6,228 nt of DNA, from the NCBI GenBank assembly GCA_002405445.1, contig DHLV01000216.1, forward strand, positions 484-6,711. The letters are read 5' to 3'. The position numbers were made by a program, and so were the translations under genes. The stretch is from Flammeovirgaceae bacterium UBA4659. Its GTDB lineage: Bacteria; Bacteroidota; Bacteroidia; Cytophagales; Cyclobacteriaceae. Below are positions 1 through 5,756 of this stretch, piece by piece (position 1 is the stretch's first letter; the number at the start of each line of letters is the position of its first letter). The notes beneath the pieces were generated by a model. That model was not told where the DNA came from. It saw only the letters and a program-made list of their open reading frames with translations, and made no database searches.

Positions 1-195
1 ATTGAAGTGGTTTTTGCACTCAGAAAAGTCACGAGCAAAGTGTTCTCAAAACCTGTGTCCATCGCATTAGGAGTCAGAGAGTTAACCCTATTTTACTGTT
101 CGAGGCAGTTCAATTAATCGCTAATTTTTTTTTTTTCAGACTCTTGGATTCATCAGAGAATTTGAATCACATTAGCAGCGAACAAAAACAATGTG
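1..195. other. Non-coding leader upstream of the mobilization genes
   Basis: No convincing gene is seen in this stretch. It is A+T-rich and contains a run of 12 T at 125-136, a GTTAAC palindrome at 81-86, a small potential hairpin (AGTG 6-9 with CACT 17-20), and TCAGAGA repeated at 74-80 and 153-159. It lies directly upstream of the first gene of the mobilization cluster, so it probably carries that cluster's promoter. It could also hold an operator or an origin of transfer, which often sits beside mobilization genes. I cannot identify a nick site or a clear Bacteroidota -7/-33 promoter here. The T-run has no strong stem in front of it, so it is not called as a terminator. Confidence 0.35.
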
Positions 196-495
196 ATGGA
201 AAAAACGGAAGTTTTTCTGCGGGAGATGATCACCAAGCAACTTAATGAGTTGTTGCCGCGTGTGGTTGAGAGCGTTGTTAGGAACAACCCTCTTTTTGTG
301 GGACAGGAATTTATTTCTTTGAGCGAGGCGATCAAGCGCTACGGCATAGCTGCGTCAACTTTGCGCAACTATCATCGGGCGGGTGCGATAACGCTTAGAC
401 GTTGTTTAAGCGAGAAACGAAGTCGCTTGTTTGTTTCGGTGGTCGAGCTTGAGAGACAATTGCGTGAGAACCCCCTTCCACGTAATGCGGCCTAG
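196..495 (+). CDS. Small helix-turn-helix DNA-binding protein (MerR/excisionase-like)
   Basis: The protein has 99 residues from the ATG at 196. A GTG at 193 is in frame just before it, and an ATG at 191 is followed at once by TGA. The middle of the protein (about residues 39-62, beginning FISLSEAIKRYGI and containing STLRNYHRAG) has the pattern of a MerR/excisionase-type helix-turn-helix: a 'sLsEAakrygis' first helix and a 'StlrnyhraG' recognition helix. A short basic wing and the segment SRLFVSVVELERQL follow. The first 30 residues are predicted helical and may mediate oligomerisation. Proteins of this kind are commonly encoded beside mobilization and integration genes of Bacteroidota elements, where they act as excisionase, repressor or relaxosome accessory. 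Which role applies here is inference. The next gene starts 41 bp downstream on the same strand. Confidence 0.75.
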   Translation: MEKTEVFLREMITKQLNELLPRVVESVVRNNPLFVGQEFISLSEAIKRYGIAASTLRNYHRAGAITLRRCLSEKRSRLFVSVVELERQLRENPLPRNAA

Positions 496-536
496 ACAAA
501 AATTATAAGTTCGGTTTTGGAACAAAATAATGAGCC

Positions 537-893
537 ATGAAAAAAGTCGGAAATTATTTAAGTCAGAGTTGGAACAACATCGTAACGGCAGCAGCGCTGA
601 ATTTTGTGCTGTATTTTCTCTTCACCGTCATACAATACGGGTGGATCGCCTACACACTCGTTCTTGTTACCTTCCTGCTAAAGGGAGATCATCCGCCATT
701 GGTTCGATTGGTTCTCGGAGGGCTCCAGGGTTTGGTAGTAACTGCTGCTATTGCTTTCAACTATAGTTCCGGCCGCCTCCCGATCGAGGCAGCTGTTGTC
801 ATAGGCGTAGCAACAGTGATGATTTTGGTCATTCGCGTTGCTCCGGCAGTATTGTCGGTTGTTCACGAATCTGTAAAACCCCATGGGAGCTAG
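537..893 (+). CDS. Small integral membrane protein of unknown function in the mobilization operon
   Basis: I do not recognise this 118-residue protein as a member of a named family. It begins MKKVGNYLSQSW and has three hydrophobic stretches that could make three or four membrane spans: about 15-48 (long enough for two spans), 55-75 and 83-109. A charged loop (KGDHPP, 49-54) lies between the first and second, and a short polar loop (NYSSGRLP) between the second and third. No signal peptidase site or catalytic motif stands out. Its end overlaps the next gene (ribbon-helix-helix accessory protein) by 11 bp, so the two are probably translationally coupled and the protein likely belongs to the mobilization unit. 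Possible roles are anchoring the relaxosome at the membrane, docking with a coupling protein, or surface/entry exclusion. All of these are inference from position. Confidence 0.6.
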   Translation: MKKVGNYLSQSWNNIVTAAALNFVLYFLFTVIQYGWIAYTLVLVTFLLKGDHPPLVRLVLGGLQGLVVTAAIAFNYSSGRLPIEAAVVIGVATVMILVIRVAPAVLSVVHESVKPHGS

Positions 894-1215
894 AGTGATT
901 TCGTTCCGCATTGATGGAGGTGAGCTGCAACAGCTCGAGTCATTAGCCCGCGAGGCGGGCTATAGACGCCTTTCGCATTTTGTTCGGCATGTGACGTGTG
1001 GTGTACTGAGGTACGATCGTTTATACCAGGAGAGAGGAGCGACTCTGCAATTAGAGGAGCTGATACGAATTCGGAAATTAATTCGAGATTTTAAAGGCGA
1101 CTTAAGGCGTGCGAATCGAATAGCCCGGGATGGTGATTCCGCGTTTTTTTGGGAAAGGGCGGATACGGTGGTGAAGGAAATTGAGCTATGGTCGGAAAAA
1201 TTCATAAATCCCTAA
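883..1215 (+). CDS. Ribbon-helix-helix mobilization accessory protein (MobA/MobC-like)
   Basis: This 110-residue protein probably binds the origin of transfer and helps load the relaxase to form the relaxosome. Residues 4-45 show the layout of a ribbon-helix-helix DNA-binding domain. There is a short beta strand of alternating residues (RVISFRID), then a helix (GELQQLESLAREAGY), a turn, and a second helix (RLSHFVRHVTCGVL). The second half is a charged helical tail (LIRIRKLIRDFKGDLRRANRIA) typical of MobC-like accessory proteins. It sits immediately before the relaxase gene and overlaps it by 28 bp, the usual arrangement for these pairs. In Bacteroides elements the corresponding small protein is named MobA, elsewhere MobC, so no symbol is assigned. 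The start at ATG 883 overlaps the previous gene; a GTG at 895 is a less likely alternative. Confidence 0.75.
   Translation: MGARVISFRIDGGELQQLESLAREAGYRRLSHFVRHVTCGVLRYDRLYQERGATLQLEELIRIRKLIRDFKGDLRRANRIARDGDSAFFWERADTVVKEIELWSEKFINP
1174..1179 (+). promoter_or_regulatory. Ribosome binding site of the relaxase gene
   Basis: AAGGAA lies 8 bases before the ATG at 1188, inside the 3' end of the preceding accessory gene. It supports the internal start and coupled translation of the two overlapping mobilization genes. Confidence 0.5.
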
Positions 1216-2699
1216 ATGTTGCCGATACGGTACGCTACCTGCGGAAGGAAGGAGACGACTCGAAGTCAAGGCTCTTGGACGATTCGTTCGGCAATGAAAT
1301 GGCCAATAGGCAGAAGATCGTCATGATGAAGTTGATTGGCTCCATGGCGCCCGACCTGCGCGTTCGTAAGCCTTTCATGCACTTTTCACTCTCTTTTCCA
1401 CACCGGGAGAATCTCGAGGATGACATGATGAGAGATGTGATGCACCGCTACCTCGAAGAGATGGGGTATCAGTACTGTCCCTATTTGGCATTTCGGCATT
1501 TTGACAAACCGCACCCCCACATTCACATCGTGACCACCCGTGCCGACACGGACGGAGCGCTTGTTGACAGCCGGCATGATTTTTACCGCAGCAAGGAAGC
1601 CTGCCGAAAGATTGAAAAGGAGTTCGGCCTTCTACAAAATACGTCCGTTGAGAATGGCCGGAAGACCAATCATAAAATCGAGCATTCTGAAATCAATAAA
1701 TACCCCACCCATTTTAAAGATCTTCAGCGCAGACTTGATCGCGTGATGGCCAGGGCACCCGACACGTTCGAACAGTATAGAGAGTTTTGTCGGGCTGAGG
1801 GTGTCGATGCCCAGTTCCGTATGAATGGAGGGACGCCTATCGGGATTTCGTATAGCCTGAATACGAAAAGTGAGAAATTTGTTGTTCGGGGTTCCAAATT
1901 GGGGAGTGAGTACATGGTTCCACAACTCGCAGCTGAACTTGATCGAAACGCAAAAAGCAAGCGAGACAACCTGCGCAACACGGTATCCGTAATATTGGCG
2001 GAGCAGTATGACCATCTTGGCCACCTTCTGGATGAGTTTCGTGAGGCAGGTATAAGTCTGACCGGGCAAGGCGAGGAATTGCGGATCAGCGACAAGTCTA
2101 TGTCAATCGGCATCAACGATTTATATCCCTCTGATGCCTATGAACTCACCCAAAAACTTCGCCTGCCAACAAAGGAACAGCACGATCAGCACCGGGAACA
2201 GATAAAAATGCTAAATCGACAGGATGCGCTATATGATACGAACCGAGTACTCAACAAATGGCTAGGAGCCGGGAATTTCAAAGCATTAAAAGACCAGCTC
2301 CGGACGGAGGGGCTTATTTTGACTATCAATGGTGAAAAGTCTGTCATACGACATGAGAATAGCGGAATGGAATTCAAACCCCGGAATCTGAAACGCGAGT
2401 TGAATGAAGATTTCATGCGGCTGATCAACCTGCAGGTACAATTGGCCATTGAGGAACGCGAGCGCCAAGAGAAAGAGTTGGAAGAAAAGAGGCGTCTCTA
2501 CGAGCAAGATATACAACGCCAACAACGAGCTCGCGACCAACTCGCCAGTGCCCCCGGTAGTCAGCCGCGCCCCGAGGAACTTGCCCGCAGGCGAGGAGCA
2601 GGGCCACCGGCAGGGTGGGACCAATCCCCCAATGCCTGGGACGACCCAGACGAAGAGCAAACCCGCGGCCGTGAGCGCGGCCTGGGCCTCGGCCGGTAG
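1188..2699 (+). CDS. MOBP-type relaxase / mobilization nuclease (Bacteroides MobB/BmgA-like)
   Basis: This 503-residue protein is the DNA-nicking enzyme that starts conjugative transfer by cutting one strand at the origin of transfer and staying attached to the 5' end. The N-terminal 150 residues form a relaxase/mobilization nuclease domain. The likely catalytic tyrosine is Y17 in DTVRYLRKEG, aligned with the VNYIL-type motif of Bacteroides MobB. The metal-binding motif is H104-F-D106 followed by H109-P-H111-I-H113-IV, and the flanks KPFMHFSLSFP (61-71) and RSKEACRKIEKEFGL (134-148) also match that family. Residues from about 422 to 452 are a highly charged Glu/Arg/Lys helix likely to form a coiled coil. 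The tail from about 455 is rich in Pro, Gly and Arg and encoded by unusually G+C-rich DNA. The length is normal for the group and no disruption is seen. It needs a coupling protein and a type IV secretion system supplied elsewhere. Confidence 0.92.
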   Translation: MVGKIHKSLNVADTVRYLRKEGDDSKSRLLDDSFGNEMANRQKIVMMKLIGSMAPDLRVRKPFMHFSLSFPHRENLEDDMMRDVMHRYLEEMGYQYCPYLAFRHFDKPHPHIHIVTTRADTDGALVDSRHDFYRSKEACRKIEKEFGLLQNTSVENGRKTNHKIEHSEINKYPTHFKDLQRRLDRVMARAPDTFEQYREFCRAEGVDAQFRMNGGTPIGISYSLNTKSEKFVVRGSKLGSEYMVPQLAAELDRNAKSKRDNLRNTVSVILAEQYDHLGHLLDEFREAGISLTGQGEELRISDKSMSIGINDLYPSDAYELTQKLRLPTKEQHDQHREQIKMLNRQDALYDTNRVLNKWLGAGNFKALKDQLRTEGLILTINGEKSVIRHENSGMEFKPRNLKRELNEDFMRLINLQVQLAIEERERQEKELEEKRRLYEQDIQRQQRARDQLASAPGSQPRPEELARRRGAGPPAGWDQSPNAWDDPDEEQTRGRERGLGLGR

Positions 2700-2840
2700 T
2701 GGCTTTTGCGTCTGGTTTCGGGACGAGCCTACCGAGTCCTCCATAGTTCACAATACCATACCTAGAACACCGAAAAAAAATCCGCCCCTCCGTGTCTGGC
2801 GTATGGACTGGCGTTGTAAATTGGGAAGGTGGGGAAGGGT
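2700..2840. other. Intergenic gap between mobilization module and restriction operon
   Basis: These 141 bp separate the relaxase stop from the hsdR start and hold no convincing gene. The stretch marks the boundary between the mobilization module and the restriction-modification cargo and presumably contains the hsdR promoter. A TAAATTGG at 2817-2824 is one base from the Bacteroidota -7 consensus, but it lies too close to the start codon and has no matching upstream box, so no promoter is called. No hairpin followed by a T-run is visible. Confidence 0.4.
2823..2838 (+). promoter_or_regulatory. Purine-rich ribosome binding region of hsdR
   Basis: A G/A-rich run containing GGGAAGG and GGGGAAGG ends two bases before the ATG at 2841. 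It helps choose the ATG at 2841 over the in-frame GTG at 2829, which lies inside this purine run and would add only four residues (MGKG). Confidence 0.45.
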
Positions 2841-5042
2841 ATGCCAGTTTATTCCAAAAAAGACCTTACTGAACGCGACATCTGCACCAAGTTTATCACG
2901 CCCGCGCTGGAGCGCAGCGGGTGGGATATCCAGCTTCAGGTGCTGGAGGAATTCGCCTTTACCCACGGGCGCATCTATGTAAAAGGTAAGCTCACCGCCC
3001 GTGGAGAGCAAAAGCGGGCCGATTACATCCTGTTTTACAAGCCCGGCATCCCGGTAGCCATCATCGAAGCCAAAGACAATCACCATCCGCTGGGCGCGGG
3101 CATGCAACAGGGCCTTCGATATGCCGAGATGCTGGACATCCCCTGTGTATTCAGCAGCAATGGCGATGGCTTTCTTTTTCACGACCGCACGATGCAAGCG
3201 GGTGCAATCGAGCGTGAACTGCCGCTCGAAGAATTCCCAACGCCCGAGCAGCTATGGCTACGCTACAAAGTGTTCAAGGGCCTCGCCACGACAGACGAAG
3301 ACCGGATTGCCGCGCAGGAATACTTTACGGATGGCTCCGGTCGCACACCCCGATACTATCAGCAAATCGCTATCAACCGCACGGTGGAAGCCATTGCCAA
3401 AGGCAATAACCGCATCCTGCTGGTCATGGCTACCGGCACAGGCAAAACGTACACGGCTTTTCAGATCATCTACCGGCTGTGGAAGTCGGGTGTGAAAAAG
3501 AGAATCCTTTTCCTGGCCGATCGTACTGCGCTGATCGACCAAACCCGCAGGGGCGACTTCAAACACTTCCGCGACAAAATGACCATCATTAAGAAAAAGG
3601 TGGTGGATGTGGATGGTGATGAGCGTCTCGTTTCCAGCAAAAAGCGCGGTATTGATAGCAGCGACAAAGCGTATGAAGTCTTTCTGGGCTTGTACCAGGG
3701 CCTCACCGATGCCGATGGCATTGAAGATGCGTACAAAGATTTCAGTCCCGATTTTTTTGATCTGGTGGTGGTAGACGAGTGCCACCGCGGCAGCGCAGCC
3801 GATGATTCCGCCTGGCGGAGAATTCTCGATTACTTTTCCTCGGCCACACACATCGGCATGACGGCAACACCCAAGGAAACCGCGGATGTATCGAATGCGG
3901 AATACTTTGGCGATCCTGTATACACCTACTCGCTGCGGCAGGGTATTGATGATGGCTTTCTGGCGCCCTATCGTGTGGTGCGCATTAATCTGGATATTGA
4001 TGTAAACGGGTGGCGCCCGCCTAAAGGGTTTACCGATAAGTTCGGCAGCCCGGTGGAAGACCGCATTTATAACAAGAAAGATTTTGATAAGCACATTGTG
4101 GTGGAAGAGCGCAGGAAACTGGTGGCCAAAAAGGTGACCGAGTTTTTGCGCGGCACCAGCCGTATGGACAAAACCATTGTGTTCTGCGTGGATATTGAAC
4201 ATGCCGAAGGCATGCGCCAGGCCCTGGTAAACGAGAATGCCGACCTGGTAGCCGCCAGTAGCAAGTATGTGATGCGCATTACGGGCGACAACAACGAAGG
4301 CAAATACGAGCTTGACAATTTCATTAGTCCCGAAGAAAAATACCCGGTCATAGCCGTTACCTCCAAACTGATGACCACGGGGGTGGATGCCCAAACTTGC
4401 AAGGTGATTGCGCTTGACAACAATATCCAAAGCATGACCGAATTGGAGCAGATCATTGGTCGCGGCACAAGAATCAATGAAGACTTTGACAAACTCTACT
4501 TCACCATTCTTGACTTTAGAAATGTTACCGATTTGTTTGCTGATCCAGATTTCGATGGTGATCCTGTAAGAGTGAGAAATGTTACCGGCGATGAGGATAT
4601 TTCCGGTGTAGAAGATGAAGAGGAGTCAGATGGCGAAGTTATTCTTGATGGCGAGAATAGGTCGCCCGTGGAATTCAAGCCTAAATATCCTAAACCTTTG
4701 CCTACAACTGTAATTAATGAGCCACAAGCAAAAGTTTACGTAAATGGAGTAGATGTTTCTGTTCTGCTCGCACGCGAAATGTATTTCGATTCGCAAGGGA
4801 AACCGATAACGGAAAGTTTGAAAGACTACACAAGAAGTAAGGTATTGAGTAAGTATGCTTCACTCGATTCGTTCTTGAATACCTGGAATCAGGCTGAGAG
4901 AAAAGAAGCAATAGTTAAAGAACTGGAAGAACAAGGCGTGCTCGTTGATGCTTTGCAAGATGCAGTGGACAAAAAACTAGATCTATTTGATCTGATTTGC
5001 CACACCGCCTTTGACGCACCACCATTGACGCACCACCATTGA
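2841..5042 (+). CDS. hsdR: Type I restriction enzyme R subunit HsdR, truncated by a frameshift near the 3' end
   Basis: HsdR is the ATP-driven translocase and nuclease of type I restriction-modification complexes (R2M2S). As read, the protein has 733 residues. The N-terminal nuclease domain carries the PD-(D/E)XK residues D61 and E76-A-K78. The helicase core follows: Walker A ATGTGKT (197-203), the DEAD-box-like motif DECH (312-315), TATP (341-344), TTGVDAQ (512-518) and QIIGRGTRI (537-545). An acidic linker at about 584-599 precedes an EcoEI-type C-terminal domain. The frame ends in THHH-stop inside a 14-bp tandem duplication. Removing one repeat unit joins PPLT directly to RKERANN of the downstream remnant, giving an 815-residue protein with the family's usual C-terminus. 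That region normally contacts the methyltransferase, so restriction is probably lost in this allele. Codon and base composition become markedly A+T-rich after about 4490. Confidence 0.9.
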   Translation: MPVYSKKDLTERDICTKFITPALERSGWDIQLQVLEEFAFTHGRIYVKGKLTARGEQKRADYILFYKPGIPVAIIEAKDNHHPLGAGMQQGLRYAEMLDIPCVFSSNGDGFLFHDRTMQAGAIERELPLEEFPTPEQLWLRYKVFKGLATTDEDRIAAQEYFTDGSGRTPRYYQQIAINRTVEAIAKGNNRILLVMATGTGKTYTAFQIIYRLWKSGVKKRILFLADRTALIDQTRRGDFKHFRDKMTIIKKKVVDVDGDERLVSSKKRGIDSSDKAYEVFLGLYQGLTDADGIEDAYKDFSPDFFDLVVVDECHRGSAADDSAWRRILDYFSSATHIGMTATPKETADVSNAEYFGDPVYTYSLRQGIDDGFLAPYRVVRINLDIDVNGWRPPKGFTDKFGSPVEDRIYNKKDFDKHIVVEERRKLVAKKVTEFLRGTSRMDKTIVFCVDIEHAEGMRQALVNENADLVAASSKYVMRITGDNNEGKYELDNFISPEEKYPVIAVTSKLMTTGVDAQTCKVIALDNNIQSMTELEQIIGRGTRINEDFDKLYFTILDFRNVTDLFADPDFDGDPVRVRNVTGDEDISGVEDEEESDGEVILDGENRSPVEFKPKYPKPLPTTVINEPQAKVYVNGVDVSVLLAREMYFDSQGKPITESLKDYTRSKVLSKYASLDSFLNTWNQAERKEAIVKELEEQGVLVDALQDAVDKKLDLFDLICHTAFDAPPLTHHH

Positions 5043-5045
5043 CGC
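5011..5045 (+). repeat. 14-bp tandem duplication causing the hsdR frameshift
   Basis: The unit TTGACGCACCACCA occurs twice back to back (5011-5024 and 5025-5038) and is followed by a partial third copy, TTGACGC (5039-5045). Fourteen is not a multiple of three, so two copies shift the reading frame and expose a TGA at 5040. With a single copy the reading is [14 protein letters not shown], the expected HsdR sequence. The single-copy allele would still contain TTGACGC twice, 14 bases apart, which is a natural seed for strand slippage in either direction. The two units are identical, consistent with a recent event. Confidence 0.9.
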
Positions 5046-5302
5046 GCAAGGAGCGAGCCAACAATGTGAAGAAACGAAACTACTTCACAAAGTATGGAGA
5101 AAAGGCAAAGAGAGTTCTAGAAAAACTTCTGGACAAATACGCAGATGAGGGACTCGAGAATCTTGAAAGCATGTTCATTTTGAAGGTGAATCCTTTCGAT
5201 GAATTGGGAACACCCATAGTAATTGTTAAAGAGTTTTGTGTAAAGGATAAATACTTGATGGCCATCAAAGAATTGGAAAAAGAAATTTATCAAATTGCCT
5301 GA
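5039..5302 (+). pseudogene. hsdR: Out-of-frame C-terminal remnant of hsdR
   Basis: This stretch encodes the end of HsdR (about 85 residues from [14 protein letters not shown] to IYQIA), in a frame different from the main hsdR reading frame. Its content ([22 protein letters not shown], then a segment resembling [14 protein letters not shown], then a closing helix) is what normally ends EcoEI-type R subunits. It has no good start of its own. The only early candidate is a TTG at 5039 that overlaps the main frame's TGA stop as TTGA, so reinitiation producing a split protein is conceivable. No Shine-Dalgarno-like sequence supports it. The fragment is best read as part of one broken gene. Confidence 0.85.
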
Positions 5303-5304
5303 CT

Positions 5305-5353
5305 CTTGTATTTTCCTCCGACGAGGGGAGGTGTCCGCAGGACGGAGGGGTTG
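5305..5353 (+). repeat. Left palindromic repeat array of the DUF559 unit
   Basis: After the 12-bp outer repeat come two small hairpins: CCTCC (5315-5319) with GGAGG (5327-5331), and GTCC (5333-5336) with GGAC (5340-5343) around a GCA loop. GGAGGGGTTG at 5344-5353 follows. CCTCC could also pair with the later GGAGG (5345 is inside GGAGG 5344-5348), enclosing the whole array in one larger fold. Read in reverse complement, the array begins CAACCCCTCC and ends GGAAAATACAAG, parallel to the right array. Confidence 0.7.
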
Positions 5354-5358
5354 CATTT

Positions 5359-5724
5359 ATGAGCAAACAACTACATAACCGAAAAGAACTAGAGTCGTAT
5401 CGTAAAGCGCTTCGCCACAATCTCACATCGGCTGAAGCAACGCTATGGATTGAATTGAAAGGCAAGCAATTGGAAGGGCGCGAGTTTCGAAGGCAACACA
5501 GTGTAGGGCCGTATATCTTGGATTTCTACTGCCCCTCTGAAAAACTATGTGTTGAGTTAGATGGTGCAGGTCATTTCACCCCTGAAGGAGTTGCATATGA
5601 TAAAACAAGAACTGAGTATTTAAATAGGTTGAACATACGCGTGATTCGATTCAGGAATCTTGACGTGTTTGAGCAAATGGAAAAAGTATTGAGTGAAATA
5701 AAAAGTAATTTTAACCACCCCTAG
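5359..5724 (+). CDS. DUF559 (PD-(D/E)XK, Vsr-like) endonuclease-domain protein
   Basis: This 121-residue protein is a stand-alone DUF559 domain, a small member of the PD-(D/E)XK nuclease superfamily related to the very-short-patch repair endonuclease Vsr. The order of motifs is typical: a basic N-terminal helix; LTSAEATLW (22-30); GREFRRQHSVGPYILDFYC (40-58) with the likely catalytic D55; then VELDG (65-69) with E66 and D68, and H72; and D81-KTR. RLNIRVIRFRNLDVFE (90-105) closes the fold. Length is normal. Its cellular role is not established: DNA repair, self-mobility or phage defence are all possible. It lies between hsdR and hsdM, tightly enclosed by inverted repeat arrays. The last residues (NHP) and the TAG stop are encoded by the right array, as though gene and repeats form one unit. 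It is not a usual type I restriction-modification component. Confidence 0.9.
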   Translation: MSKQLHNRKELESYRKALRHNLTSAEATLWIELKGKQLEGREFRRQHSVGPYILDFYCPSEKLCVELDGAGHFTPEGVAYDKTRTEYLNRLNIRVIRFRNLDVFEQMEKVLSEIKSNFNHP

Positions 5725-5755
5725 CCCCTCCTGACTCAGGAGGGGAAAATACAAG
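5713..5755 (+). repeat. Right palindromic repeat of the DUF559 unit
   Basis: AACCACCCCTAG leads into a perfect palindrome with 10-base arms (CCCCTCCTGA at 5725-5734, TCAGGAGGGG at 5736-5745) around one central base, then AAAATACAAG. The array contains the last codons and stop of the DUF559 gene. The downstream arm holds AGGAGG (5738-5743). It lacks a T-run on either strand, so it is not a standard intrinsic terminator. Confidence 0.8.
5738..5745 (+). promoter_or_regulatory. Ribosome binding site of hsdM embedded in the palindrome
   Basis: AGGAGGGG lies 11 bases before the hsdM ATG and is a strong Shine-Dalgarno match, but it is also the downstream arm of a perfect 10-bp palindrome. If the transcript folds, the site would be sequestered in the stem. 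The insert may therefore lower or control translation of hsdM. Confidence 0.45.
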
Positions 5756-5756
5756 T

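Larger units (their letters stand above)
5305..5755 (+). mobile_element. Candidate compact DUF559 nuclease element with terminal inverted palindromic repeats
   Basis: A 451-bp unit between hsdR and hsdM consists of a DUF559 nuclease gene bracketed by two repeat arrays in opposite orientation. The outermost 12 bases, CTTGTATTTTCC at 5305-5316 and GGAAAATACAAG at 5744-5755, are exact inverted repeats. Inside each lies a C-rich/G-rich palindromic region. The gene fills the inside almost completely: its ATG follows the left array by 5 bases and its stop codon is part of the right array. DUF559 genes flanked by such repeats are, to my recollection, scattered through Bacteroidota genomes. That they move as a unit is inference, and no transposase of a known class is present. 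TGACT occurs just outside the left end (5300-5304) and two bases outside the right end (5758-5762), a weak hint of a target duplication. Confidence 0.5.

Noticed and set aside
125..136. Run of 12 T as a terminator of an upstream gene
   Set aside because: No stable G+C-rich stem precedes it; only a 4-bp ATTA/TAAT pairing is visible.
1632..2069. Minus-strand frame of 145 codons inside the relaxase gene
   Set aside because: Antisense shadow of a conserved gene with no start context and no recognisable features.
2817..2824. TAAATTGG as a Bacteroidota -7 promoter box for hsdR
   Set aside because: It has one mismatch to the consensus, no TTTG-type box about 20 bases upstream, and only 16 bases between it and the start codon.
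2449..2982. Open + strand frame spanning the relaxase end, the gap and the hsdR start
   Set aside because: It overlaps two well supported genes in another frame, is rich in Pro, Ser and Arg without a domain, and its opening part is explained by the relaxase coiled coil. Kept only as a hint of a possible old frameshift.
3258..4430. Long open frame on the minus strand (390 codons) opposite hsdR
   Set aside because: It lies wholly antisense to the conserved nuclease-helicase motifs of hsdR, shows no recognisable domain and has the composition expected of a shadow frame in G+C-rich coding DNA.
5725..5745. Perfect palindrome as an intrinsic terminator after the DUF559 gene
   Set aside because: The stem is strong, but neither strand has the T-run needed right after it. 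The following bases are AAAATACAAG on + and CTAGGGG on -.
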